This document shows, one piece after another, positions 49,053 through 57,253 of a DNA stretch of 64,000 nucleotides. Under the pieces are notes generated by a model, which was not told the origin of the DNA, searched no databases, and saw only the letters and a program-made list of their open reading frames with translations. The position numbers were made by a program, and so were the translations under genes. Each line of letters begins with the position of its first letter. Position 1 is the stretch's first letter. Source of the DNA: Micromonospora trifolii (GTDB lineage: Bacteria; Actinomycetota; Actinomycetes; Mycobacteriales; Micromonosporaceae); assembly GCF_022229005.1 (NCBI RefSeq), contig NZ_JAKKFD010000055.1, positions 62,001 through 126,000 on the forward strand, written 5' to 3'.

Positions 49053-50275
49053 GACCCTGCCCGCACGCCGGGGTGGAACTTCGGCACCCGCATGCTCACC
49101 TTCGTGCCCGAGCCCAGCCCGGTCTCCACGACCAGGCCGAACCGGTCCCCGAAGACCGAGCGCAACCGCTCGTCGACGTTGGAGAGGCCGACGTGCTGGC
49201 CCGTGTCGTCGCCCGGGTCGCCGGTGCCGCGGGCCAGCTCGGCGATGCCGGCGGTCAGCGTGGTCGGATCCATTCCCACTCCGTCGTCCTCCACCGTGAT
49301 GTGGCATTCGGCTCCCGCGTCCCGGGCCTCGATGCTCACCATGCCCGTGCCCGGCTTGCGGGACAACCCGTGGCGAACCGCGTTCTCCACCAACGGCTGG
49401 AGGCAGAGGAACGGCAGCGTCACCGGCAGCACCTCCGGGGCGATCTGCAACCGCACCTGCAACCGGTCGCCGAACCGCGCCCGTTCGATGGTCAGGTAGC
49501 GGTCGATCGACCGCAGCTCCTCGGCCAGCGTGGTGAACTCCCCGTGCGCCCGGAACGAGTACCTGGTGAACTCGGCGAACTCCAGGATCAGCTCCCGGGC
49601 CCGCTCCGGGTCGGTGCGGACGAACGAGCCGATCGCGGTCAGCGCGTTGTAGATGAAGTGCGGGCTGATCTGCGCCCGCAACGCCCGGATCTCGGCGCGG
49701 GCCAGCCGCTCCCGCGACGAGTCCAGCTCGGCCAGGGCGAGCTGGTTGCCGGCCCAGTGCGCGGTCTCCAGGGTGGCCTGCACCAACCCCGGAGGCGGCG
49801 GGCTGTCGGCGACAGCCACCAGCGCGCCCACCACCCGGCCGTCCGCCCCCAGCAACGGCGCGACCACCGCTCCGCGGACCGGGCAGTCGACCCGGTCGCA
49901 GTGCAGCTCCTGCTCACCCAGCACTGTCGAGCGGCCGGTGTCCACGGTCCGCTGGGCCGCCGCGAGCAGTTGATCTCCGTGGTGCGTGCCGCGCCCGTCG
50001 AGGGCCAGCAGCCGGTCGGCGTCGGTGAGCGCCAGCCCGACCGCTCCCACCAGCGCCCGCAGATGGCGTACGGCCTTCGCCGCGCCCGCCTCGCTCAACC
50101 CCGCTCGCAGAGGCTCGGCGGCCAGGCCGGCGGTGTGCAGCACCTCGTAGGTGGCCCGTTGGGTGGCGGTGGCGATGCCACGGCGGGCCCGCAGCCGCAG
50201 CACCGCCAGCAGGGCCGCGGTCAGCGCGGTGACGAGTGAGACGACGCCGACCACGGCGGAGAGGTTGGCAGCCAC
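49049..50275 (-). CDS. LytS/YehU-type sensor histidine kinase
   Basis: 408 residues. One N-terminal membrane segment (about 5-25) is followed by a cytoplasmic GAF-like region (about 50-190) and a His_kinase domain with the hallmark RALRAQISPHFIYNALTAIG, where the His is phosphorylated. A HATPase completes it (LPFLCLQPLVENAVRHGLS, VEDDGVGMDPTT, LSNVDERLRSVFGD). With only one TM and a GAF domain, the signal is probably cytoplasmic. It is coupled to the LytTR regulator by GTGA overlap. Confidence 0.93.
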   Translation of the reverse strand: MAANLSAVVGVVSLVTALTAALLAVLRLRARRGIATATQRATYEVLHTAGLAAEPLRAGLSEAGAAKAVRHLRALVGAVGLALTDADRLLALDGRGTHHGDQLLAAAQRTVDTGRSTVLGEQELHCDRVDCPVRGAVVAPLLGADGRVVGALVAVADSPPPPGLVQATLETAHWAGNQLALAELDSSRERLARAEIRALRAQISPHFIYNALTAIGSFVRTDPERARELILEFAEFTRYSFRAHGEFTTLAEELRSIDRYLTIERARFGDRLQVRLQIAPEVLPVTLPFLCLQPLVENAVRHGLSRKPGTGMVSIEARDAGAECHITVEDDGVGMDPTTLTAGIAELARGTGDPGDDTGQHVGLSNVDERLRSVFGDRFGLVVETGLGSGTKVSMRVPKFHPGVRAGS

Positions 50276-50314
50276 GCAGCGATCCTCGCCCCTGCGAGCC
50301 GGCGCGCCAACCCT

Positions 50315-51898
50315 CTAGTACGCGCCCTTGCGGGCGAGCACCACCCCGACGGTGCGCCACAGGATGCTCAGGTCGTACGCGAGCGACCAGTTGTCGACGT
50401 AGTAGAGGTCCAGTCGGACCGACTCGTCCCAGGACAGGTCGGAGCGGCCGGAGACCTGCCACAGCCCGGTCATGCCGGGGCGGACCAGCAGCCGGCGCCG
50501 CACGTCACCCAGGAAGTCACCGTCGTCGGCCGGTAGCGGGCGGGGCCCGACCAGCGACATCTCGCCCCACAGCACGTTGATCAGCTGCGGCAGCTCGTCC
50601 AGCGACGTGGCCCGCAGGAAGCGGCCGACCGGGAAGACCCGAGGGTCCTCCTTCATCTTGAACAGCATGCCGTCGGTCTCGTTCCGATCGACCAGGCTGG
50701 CCAGGCGGTCCTCGGCGTTGACGTACATGGTCCGGAACTTCCACACCCGGAACGTGCGCCCCTCGTGCCCCACCCGGGGCTGGCGGAAGAAGACCGGCCC
50801 GGGGTCGGAGATCCGGATCGCCACGGCGATGGCCAGGAAGAGCGGGGACAGCAGCAGCAGGCCGAGGCCGGCGGCGACCCGGTCCATCAGGTTCTTGGCG
50901 AGCAGCGCCGGCCCGGAGAGGGTCGGCTCCTCGACGTGCAGCAGCGGCAGACCCTCGATCGGCCGGATGTGCACCCGAGGGCCGGCGATGTCGGTGAGCT
51001 GCGGGGCGACCACCAGGTCGACGCCGGAGCCCTCCAGCTGCCAGGCCAGCCGGCGCAACTCGCCCGGCTCCGCGCTGGCCGACCCGCAGACGGCGATGGT
51101 GTCCCCGCCGACCTCACGGACCAGGGCCAGGACGTCGCGTCCGGCGTACACCGGAACCGGGGTCGGCATGCCTCGGGCCGCCGCGTACCCGTCGGTGATG
51201 TGGATGGCGACGGGCATCAGCCCGGCGGCCGGGCTGCGGGTGACCGCCGCGTAGACCTCCAGGCACTCGGGCAGGGTGCCGACCAGCACCATCCGGTGGG
51301 CGGCCTGGCCGGCCCGCCGCCGGATGTAGTGCAGCGCCCACCGGGCCACGAAACGGCCCCACAGGATCAGCAGCAGCGCCCCGAGCAGGGCCGTGCCGAC
51401 CGTCCAGCGGGACAACTCGGTCTTGGTGGCGAAGGCGAGGAACGAGACACTCGCGGCGACCGTCACCCCGGCCCGGATCACCCGCTTGAACTCGTCCGGG
51501 CCGAGCCCCAGGTAGCGGCGGTCGTACGCCCGGTTGCTCCAGAGGATGATCACCCAGCCGAGCGGGAGCAGCAGGTAGGAGACGGTGTGGAACCAGGTCG
51601 GGTCCTGCTGGGTGCCGGAGAACCCGGAGGCGGCCTGGTCGAACAGCTGGATCGCGATCCAGCTGGCGAATGCCGCCGCGCCGAAGTCGAGCAGCAGCAG
51701 GATCGCGGTGTAGGGGCGGTGCCAACGGGAGACGCGGCGTCGCGCCCTGGTCCATGCCGACCGAGGGACGCCGTTGTGGGACGGCGGCGTCGGCGGCTGG
51801 ATCTCGAAGCTGTCGACGTGCCGCACGAGTCTGCTCCGGCCTTCGTTGGTTACCGGGCGCTGGAGGCTTGCCGTCACCTCACCCATGTCCTCCCGCAT
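50315..51898 (-). CDS. Polyprenyl glycosylphosphotransferase (initiating sugar transferase)
   Basis: 527 residues. Four N-terminal membrane segments (about 60-175) and a CoA-binding-like middle domain precede a further membrane segment and the bacterial sugar transferase domain: MDRVAAGLGLLLLSPLFLAI, then GPVFFRQPRVGHEGRTFRVW, KFRTMYVNAEDR, TSLDELPQLINVLWGEMSLV and RPGMTGLWQVSGRSDLSWDE. It transfers a sugar-1-phosphate from UDP-sugar to undecaprenyl phosphate, starting exopolysaccharide repeat-unit synthesis. No polymerase or flippase is adjacent. A GT4 gene and CDP-polyol genes nearby may share the pathway. Confidence 0.93.
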   Translation of the reverse strand: MREDMGEVTASLQRPVTNEGRSRLVRHVDSFEIQPPTPPSHNGVPRSAWTRARRRVSRWHRPYTAILLLLDFGAAAFASWIAIQLFDQAASGFSGTQQDPTWFHTVSYLLLPLGWVIILWSNRAYDRRYLGLGPDEFKRVIRAGVTVAASVSFLAFATKTELSRWTVGTALLGALLLILWGRFVARWALHYIRRRAGQAAHRMVLVGTLPECLEVYAAVTRSPAAGLMPVAIHITDGYAAARGMPTPVPVYAGRDVLALVREVGGDTIAVCGSASAEPGELRRLAWQLEGSGVDLVVAPQLTDIAGPRVHIRPIEGLPLLHVEEPTLSGPALLAKNLMDRVAAGLGLLLLSPLFLAIAVAIRISDPGPVFFRQPRVGHEGRTFRVWKFRTMYVNAEDRLASLVDRNETDGMLFKMKEDPRVFPVGRFLRATSLDELPQLINVLWGEMSLVGPRPLPADDGDFLGDVRRRLLVRPGMTGLWQVSGRSDLSWDESVRLDLYYVDNWSLAYDLSILWRTVGVVLARKGAY

Positions 51899-52150
51899 GA
51901 CACGGGCCGCTCACTCGGCGTGAAGGCCCGGGTCGCCCACCGTCCCAGTCTCCCACGCGGGCTCCGAACGATCGTCGCCCCGAAGGAGATTGGCGACCGA
52001 CGGTGCTGGAGGGATCTGGCCGGCTCCGCACCATTTCAGAAGCCGGGGACCGGGCCACTATACCGATGGATGCGCGCGTGGCGAGAAGGGCGGACCGGAG
52101 CTTCCACTCAGGGAGGGCGATTCCGCTCTGTAGCCCTGAAGTGCAATTAC

Positions 52151-53011
52151 TCACCGTACGAGGCGAGACAACCGACGGTCAGCGAGCGGCTTGCCGCCGG
52201 TCTGGCAGGTGGGGCAGTACTGGAGGCTGGAGTCGGCGAACGACACCTCGCGCACTGTGTCCCCGCAGACCGGGCAGGGCAGCCCGGTGCGCGCGTGCAC
52301 CTTCAGCCCGGAACGCTTCTCGCCCTTGAGCTCCGCGGCCCGCTGACCGAGGGACCGCTCTACCGCGTCACCGAGGACCTGTCGGGTGGCGGCGTGCAGT
52401 GTGGCGATCTGGGCGTCGGTGAGCCGATCGGTGATCGCGAACGGGGACAGCTTCGCGGCGTGCAGGATCTCGTCGGAGTACGCGTTGCCCACCCCGGACA
52501 GCACCGACTGGTCGGTCAGCACCCCCTTGACCTGCCCCCGTCTGCTCCGCAGCCGCTCAGCGAAGAGGGGCAGATCCGCGGCGAGCGCGTCCGGGCCCAG
52601 CTTGGCCACCCCGGGGACCGCCGCGAGGTCGGTCACCAGATAGGCGGCCAGCTTCTTCTGCGTGCCGGCCTCGGTGAGGTCGAAGCCGGAACCGTCATCC
52701 AGGCGTACCCGCACCGCGATCGGACCCTTGCCCGGACGCAGTGGGGTGGTGGCGGGGAACGCCTCCCGGTAGTGCAGCCAGCCCGCTCGCGCCAAATGCA
52801 CCACCAGGTGCACTCCGCCCTCGAAGAGGACGTCGAGGAACTTGCCGTGCCGACTGGCGTCGACCACCGCCCGGCCGGCGACCTCGGTCGGCGCCGGCTC
52901 GTACGTTTTCAGGGCGCTGATCGCGGCGATCTCCAGCCGATCGACGCGCCGCCCCACCGCGCGCTGACGCAGGTAACCCGCGAGCGCCTCAACCTCCGGT
53001 AGTTCGGGCAC
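52151..53011 (-). CDS. Fpg/Nei-family DNA glycosylase
   Basis: 286 residues from GTG at 53011 (PELPEVEALAGYLRQRAVGR after the initiator). The N-terminal Pro and Glu are the catalytic nucleophile and acid. SGVGNAYSDEILHAAKLSPF is the H2TH motif, and a C-terminal zinc finger (PCPVCGDTV...YCPTCQTGGK) inserts into DNA. It excises oxidised bases and cuts the strand. TACCGT 6 nt before the GTG supports this start and a leaderless transcript. It is divergent from the glycosyltransferase gene. The Fpg versus Nei subtype is not resolved here. Confidence 0.94.
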   Translation of the reverse strand: MPELPEVEALAGYLRQRAVGRRVDRLEIAAISALKTYEPAPTEVAGRAVVDASRHGKFLDVLFEGGVHLVVHLARAGWLHYREAFPATTPLRPGKGPIAVRVRLDDGSGFDLTEAGTQKKLAAYLVTDLAAVPGVAKLGPDALAADLPLFAERLRSRRGQVKGVLTDQSVLSGVGNAYSDEILHAAKLSPFAITDRLTDAQIATLHAATRQVLGDAVERSLGQRAAELKGEKRSGLKVHARTGLPCPVCGDTVREVSFADSSLQYCPTCQTGGKPLADRRLSRLVR

Positions 53012-53017
53012 GACACA

Positions 53018-53023
53018 ACGGTA
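53018..53023 (-). promoter_or_regulatory. -10 hexamer TACCGT, probable leaderless promoter of the Fpg/Nei gene
   Basis: TACCGT is followed by 6 nt (TGTGTC) and the GTG at 53011 on the minus strand. Confidence 0.55.
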
Positions 53024-53091
53024 GCCTTCTTTCCCGTGAGCGTGAGGAATGAGCTTGCGAGTCCCGCAATCGCGAACGAAGGGCAAGCTCC

Positions 53092-54363
53092 GTGAGAATC
53101 GTGGTGGCACACAACCGGTACCGGGAAGCGCAGCCCTCCGGTGAGAACACGATCGTCGACTCGGAGATCGCTCAGCTCACCGCCGCTGGCGTCGAGGTGC
53201 TGCCCTTCATCCGTAGTTCGGACGAGATCCCGTCGATGTCGAAGGCGGCGAAGGCGCTGCTGCCGATCTCGCCGATCTGGGCGCCGCGCGCCCAGCACGA
53301 CCTGAGCCGACTGCTCACCGAACACCGACCGGACGTTCTGCACCTGCACAACCCGTACCCCCTTATCTCGCCCTGGGTGGTGCGGACCGCGCACCGGCAC
53401 GGCGTGCCGGTGGTGCAGACGGTGCACAACTACCGGCAGGTCTGCTCGTCGGGGATCTACTTCCGCGACGGCGTGATCTGTCAGGACTGCAAGGGTCGGG
53501 CGTTGGGTGTGCCGGCGATCAAGCACCGCTGCTACCGCGACTCGGCGGTGCAGAGCGCGCTGATGGCTACCACCCTGGCCGTGCACCGGGGCACCTGGCG
53601 CTCGGTGGATCGGTACATCGCGCTCACCTCGGCGATCGCCGATCACCTCCGCGACTACGGCATTCCGGACGAACGCATCGTGGTGAAGCCGAACTCCGTA
53701 CCCGATCCGGGTCGGCCGGCGCCGCTGGGTGACGGGTTCCTCTACATGGCCCGGCTCTCCCCGGAGAAGGGCGTCGACCTGCTGCTGGACGCCTGGCGTC
53801 GGCACCCGGTGGGTTCGCTGGGCACGCTGCGGGTGGCCGGCGACGGCGAGCTGCGCCACCTCGTGGAGGCGGCCGCCGCCGAGCGACACGACGTGGTCTA
53901 CCTCGGTCAGCTCGACCGGGCCGGCGTGCAGGCCGCCGTCGAGGCGAGCGCTGTGGTGATCGCCGCCGCGATGTGGCACGACGTGCTGCCCACCGTGATC
54001 ATCGAGGCGTTGGCGAACGGCCGGCCGGTGCTCGGTACGGCATTGGGCGGCATTCCGTACCTGGTCGGGGCCGACGCCCCGCACGAGCCCGCCGGCACCG
54101 GGCCCGCCGAGGTCGCCTCCGCGGTCGCCGGGGGCGGCGGCGGGTCAGCCATGCCGGCGGGAATCGGTCTGGGTGAGGCCGGTTGGGTGGTCGCTCCGGA
54201 GCCGGCCGCGCTCGCGGCCGCGCTGCCGGTCGCCCGCGCCGGTGCGTCCGGGCTGACAGTGGGCGCCCGCGCCCGCTATGAGCGAACCTTCCACCCCGAC
54301 GTGGTCACCAAGCGGCTCATCGACATCTATGCGGGCCTGGCCCGAACTCCCAACCACGTCTGA
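53092..54363 (+). CDS. GT4-family glycosyltransferase
   Basis: 423 residues starting MRIVVAHNRYREAQPSGENT, a GT-B fold. The N-terminal domain has LHLHNPYPLISPWVVRTAHR and a Cys-containing segment (VCSSGIYFRDGVICQDCKGR). The C-terminal nucleotide-binding half has YMARLSPEKGVDLLLDAW, VAGDGELRHLVE and WHDVLPTVIIEALANGRPVL (the usual EX7E region). It transfers a sugar from a nucleotide donor. The donor and acceptor are unknown. It converges with the CDP-alcohol phosphotransferase operon, separated by two palindromes. Confidence 0.9.
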   Translation: MRIVVAHNRYREAQPSGENTIVDSEIAQLTAAGVEVLPFIRSSDEIPSMSKAAKALLPISPIWAPRAQHDLSRLLTEHRPDVLHLHNPYPLISPWVVRTAHRHGVPVVQTVHNYRQVCSSGIYFRDGVICQDCKGRALGVPAIKHRCYRDSAVQSALMATTLAVHRGTWRSVDRYIALTSAIADHLRDYGIPDERIVVKPNSVPDPGRPAPLGDGFLYMARLSPEKGVDLLLDAWRRHPVGSLGTLRVAGDGELRHLVEAAAAERHDVVYLGQLDRAGVQAAVEASAVVIAAAMWHDVLPTVIIEALANGRPVLGTALGGIPYLVGADAPHEPAGTGPAEVASAVAGGGGGSAMPAGIGLGEAGWVVAPEPAALAAALPVARAGASGLTVGARARYERTFHPDVVTKRLIDIYAGLARTPNHV

Positions 54364-54410
54364 ACCCGACCCACCCCGCCCCACCCCGTCCCGTCTTGCG
54401 CCGTGCCGTG

Positions 54411-54488
54411 CATGATCGCGCTCGATCCAGGAAGTAGTCCCGTCCGGCTGCTCCGAGGCCACTACATCCTGGATCGAGCGCGATCATG
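54411..54488. repeat. Near-perfect 28-bp inverted repeat with GATC cores
   Basis: CATGATCGCGCTCGATCCAG extends to 54438, and its complement runs from 54461 to 54488. 27 of 28 positions pair (one A-A mismatch) around a 22-nt interior, giving a 78-bp element. It lies 48 bp after the glycosyltransferase stop, in the 328-bp gap 54364-54691. The long stem could terminate transcription but far exceeds terminator needs. Confidence 0.8.
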
Positions 54489-54550
54489 GCGGCGGACGCC
54501 GCCACGCCGCCGCCCCTCCGCGCGGCGCTGCGGACGGGGCAGGCGGATCT

Positions 54551-54640
54551 GCCCGCAAGATCTGCGCAACATCAGGGATGTTGTGGTCTCCCGCCGGTCG
54601 GAGGCAGCAACTTCGGGGAAGTTGGGTGGATCTTGCGGGC
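54551..54640. repeat. Cloverleaf-capable palindromic element
   Basis: Outer arms GCCCGCAAGATC (54551-54562) and GATCTTGCGGGC (54629-54640) are perfect complements. Inside are CAACATC-AGG-GATGTTG (54567-54583) and CAACTTC-GGG-GAAGTTG (54608-54624), two 7-bp hairpins with 3-nt loops, and a weaker CTCC...GGAG stem between them (54588-54603). The strand can thus fold as a four-way junction. No function can be assigned. Confidence 0.8.
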
Positions 54641-54691
54641 GGGCAGCGCGCAGACAGGCGGGCGCGTGGGTGAGGGGTTGGGCTGGGTGGG

Positions 54692-55414
54692 TCAGCGCAG
54701 GGAGGCGCGGGCGGAGAAGGCGATGCTGGCCAGCAGGAAGCCGCCGTTGACGATCGTGAAGGCGACCATCACCCAGAGGACCAGCGCGGGGGCCACGGCG
54801 AGCACCAGGGCGGCCACGAAGACCACAGCACCGTAGTCGCGGACCAGCTTCACCAGGCGCACCGGCAGCGAGGTCGAGGTGACCATGCTGGCCGCGTTCG
54901 GGCCGGCCTGCATCACCGACGTCACCAGGTTGACCATCCAGGTGCCCGCGAAGGTCGCCACGAGCCAGGTCGGCGTGGCCGGCTCCTGCGCCACGGCGGT
55001 GGCGGCCAGGGCCGCCACCAGGGCGATCTGCGCGGCCACGTCGCAGAGCACGTCGACGCGCGCGCCGGCCGCGCTGCCCTGGCCGGTCACCCGGGCCAGC
55101 TGCCCGTCCGCGCAGTCCAGGGAGTACGCCACCTGCCAGCCGACCAGGGCGAGCAGGCCGACGACCCAGGCCGGTACGTCCCCGGCGGCGACCGGGCCGG
55201 CGAGCGCCACCACGGTGACCGAGGTGGCCAGCCCGAGCACCAGGTTGGTGATGGTCAACGCTGTCGGTCGCAGCCCGAGCCGCTGGGCGACGAGCGCGAA
55301 GACGGCCCCCAGCCACTGGCTGATCGACTCGCTGAACAGGCCGCCGCCCCGGTTCACCCGGTGGAAGTCGGCGACGGTGGGACGGGGGTCAGCCAAGCTG
55401 GTCGCGGATTGCAC
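54692..55414 (-). CDS. CDP-alcohol phosphatidyltransferase family enzyme
   Basis: 240 residues from GTG at 55414; TTG at 55396 is an alternative that overlaps the upstream stop less. The metal-binding signature is complete: DCADGQLARVTGQGSAAGAR followed by VDVLCDV (D-x2-D-G-x2-A-R-x8-G-x3-D-x3-D). About six membrane segments follow. The enzyme displaces CMP from a CDP-alcohol with another alcohol, forming a phosphodiester lipid or polyol. The gene overlaps the dehydrogenase gene upstream by 26 bp, so it is the final step of a three-gene operon. The acceptor is unknown. Confidence 0.9.
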   Translation of the reverse strand: MQSATSLADPRPTVADFHRVNRGGGLFSESISQWLGAVFALVAQRLGLRPTALTITNLVLGLATSVTVVALAGPVAAGDVPAWVVGLLALVGWQVAYSLDCADGQLARVTGQGSAAGARVDVLCDVAAQIALVAALAATAVAQEPATPTWLVATFAGTWMVNLVTSVMQAGPNAASMVTSTSLPVRLVKLVRDYGAVVFVAALVLAVAPALVLWVMVAFTIVNGGFLLASIAFSARASLR

Positions 55415-56456
55415 CGGCGTAGTCTGCCAGCCGTTCCCGGGTCTCGGTAGGCGACAGTGCCAGGTGTTCGAGGATGGTGTACCGGTCCGGCCGGGTACGC
55501 GGCGCGAACTGCACCGCCTCGATGAACTGGTCGTCGGTGAGCGCCACCTCGCCGGGGAGCCGGGGCAGACCGTGTCGGGCCAGGCAGGCGGACATCTCCC
55601 GAAAGCGGCGGAGGTCTCCGCGCAGCCAGGTGCAGAACAGCGCACCCAGCCCGGCCAGCTCGCCGTGCGAGGCGGTCCCGGGAAAGAGCGAGTCGACAGC
55701 GTGCATGATCTCGTGGCAGCCGCCGCTGCACGGACGGCTGGTGCCGTCGACAGCCATCGCCAGGCCGCTGGAGATCAACGCTTCGGCGAGGACGATCACG
55801 AAGGCGTCGTCGCTCATGTCGCCGGGGTGGTTGAGCACCGCCTCGGCGCCCGCTCGCGAGAGCGACGCGGCCAGCCCGTCGACCGGCTCACCGCGTACCT
55901 GCCGGGACAGCTCCCAGTCGGCCAGCGCGCTGATGTTGCTGATCACGTCGCCGATGCCGGCCCGGTTGTGCCGGTCCGGGCCGCTCTCCACGAAGTCCAG
56001 GTCGACGATCACCCCGATCGGGATGTGGACGCCGTAGGAGCCCTTGATCCCGTCGGTGATCAGGCTGGCCACCGGGGAGGCGATCCCGTCGTTGGCGAGG
56101 CTGGTCGCCACCGACACCATCGGCAGACCTCGACGGGTCGCCGCGTACTTGGCCACGTCGATGGTCTTGCCGCCACCGATGCCGACCACCGCGTCGTACG
56201 ACCGGGCGCGGAGTTTGCCGCCCAGGTCGTCGGCGGCGTCCAGGGTCCCGCCGGAGACGGTGAAGACGTCCGCCGAGCGCAGCGACGGTCGGATCAGCTC
56301 CGCGATCTGGGCGCCCTGACCCGGGCCGACCACCACCGCGACGTCACCCCCGGAGGAGATCCGCCCGTCGGCCAGGATCGCCCCCAGGTCGGCGACCGCC
56401 CCGCGTCGCACGTCGATGTGCAGCGGGGTGAGGACGCTCCGAGCTAGTAGAGGCAC
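55389..56456 (-). CDS. Iron-containing / glycerol-1-phosphate dehydrogenase-like enzyme
   Basis: 355 residues. The NAD-binding GIGGGKTIDVAKYAATRRGL and the VATSLANDGIASPVASLI motif match the sn-glycerol-1-phosphate dehydrogenase (AraM/EgsA) branch of the group III alcohol dehydrogenase/dehydroquinate synthase superfamily. Metal ligands would be the Asp in the IVDLDFV region and the His pair in SGGCHEIMHAVDSL and TASHGELAGLG. It likely reduces a ketone phosphate such as dihydroxyacetone phosphate. It is encoded between a cytidylyltransferase and a CDP-alcohol transferase with overlapping ends, so its product is probably activated with CTP and then transferred. Confidence 0.85.
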   Translation of the reverse strand: MPLLARSVLTPLHIDVRRGAVADLGAILADGRISSGGDVAVVVGPGQGAQIAELIRPSLRSADVFTVSGGTLDAADDLGGKLRARSYDAVVGIGGGKTIDVAKYAATRRGLPMVSVATSLANDGIASPVASLITDGIKGSYGVHIPIGVIVDLDFVESGPDRHNRAGIGDVISNISALADWELSRQVRGEPVDGLAASLSRAGAEAVLNHPGDMSDDAFVIVLAEALISSGLAMAVDGTSRPCSGGCHEIMHAVDSLFPGTASHGELAGLGALFCTWLRGDLRRFREMSACLARHGLPRLPGEVALTDDQFIEAVQFAPRTRPDRYTILEHLALSPTETRERLADYAGAIRDQLG

Positions 56457-57175
56457 GCGATCTCCCGCGCGCGGGCCAGGTCGGCGTGGTTGTCGACCTC
56501 GACCCAGGGGACGTCACCGATCGGCGCCGCCCGCACCTCCCCGCCCCGGTCGGAGAACTCCTGGTAGCCGTCCTCGTAGTACAGGTTCGGGTCCCGTCGC
56601 CAGGTCGCCTCCAGCGCGTCGGCGAGGGCGTCGGCGATCTGCGGCTCGATCAGCGTCGCGCCGATGTACTCCCCGTACGCCTCGCCCGGATCCATCAGCT
56701 TGGTGATCCGGGTGAGCTGACCGGCGGCGTCGAAGGTGGTCTTCATCTCCTCCTCGGCCAGCGGCTTGAGGGTGTCCACGGCCAGCAGGATGCCCGGGCC
56801 ACGCTCGGCGAGCAGGGTCTTCTCCACGCTCACCGGGTGCACGGTGTCCCCGTTGACCAGCAGCACTCCGCGCGCGAAGTACTCCCGGGCGAGCCAGAGC
56901 GAGTAGGCGTTGTTCCACTCCTCGGCCTTGTCGTTGTGCACAAGGGTGAGGGTGACCCCGTACCGCTTCTCCAGGTCGGCCTGCCGCTCGCGGACCGCGT
57001 CCGCCGCGTAGCCGACGACGATCACGATGTCGGTGAGCCCGACCTCGGCGAGGTTGCCCAGCGCGATGTCCAGGATCGTCGTCTCGCCGTCCACCGGCAC
57101 CAACGCCTTGGGCAGGGTGTCGGTGTACGGGCGCAGCCGTCGTCCCGCTCCGGCCGCGAGCACCATTCCGATCAT
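56444..57175 (-). CDS. Nucleotidyltransferase, phosphocholine-cytidylyltransferase family (LicC-like)
   Basis: 243 residues. The signature GMVLAAGAGRRLRPYTDTLP-K is at residues 3-23, with VVGYAADAVRERQADLE, HNDKAEEWNNAYSLWLAR and GVLLVNGDTVHP following, typical of NTP transferases in the LicC/choline-phosphate or sugar-1-phosphate cytidylyltransferase group. It would form a CDP-activated alcohol from CTP. ATG at 57175 has GGGAGG upstream (spacing 8). It is first in the operon and overlaps the dehydrogenase gene by 13 bp. Whether it uses glycerol-1-phosphate or another polyol phosphate is not predictable. Confidence 0.88.
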   Translation of the reverse strand: MIGMVLAAGAGRRLRPYTDTLPKALVPVDGETTILDIALGNLAEVGLTDIVIVVGYAADAVRERQADLEKRYGVTLTLVHNDKAEEWNNAYSLWLAREYFARGVLLVNGDTVHPVSVEKTLLAERGPGILLAVDTLKPLAEEEMKTTFDAAGQLTRITKLMDPGEAYGEYIGATLIEPQIADALADALEATWRRDPNLYYEDGYQEFSDRGGEVRAAPIGDVPWVEVDNHADLARAREIACLY

Positions 57176-57253
57176 CGCGACATCCTCCCTAGTCCTGCTC
57201 CCGTCACCGCTGGAGGATAGCGCCGGCCGGGTGTGCCGCTCCGGCCAACCGGG

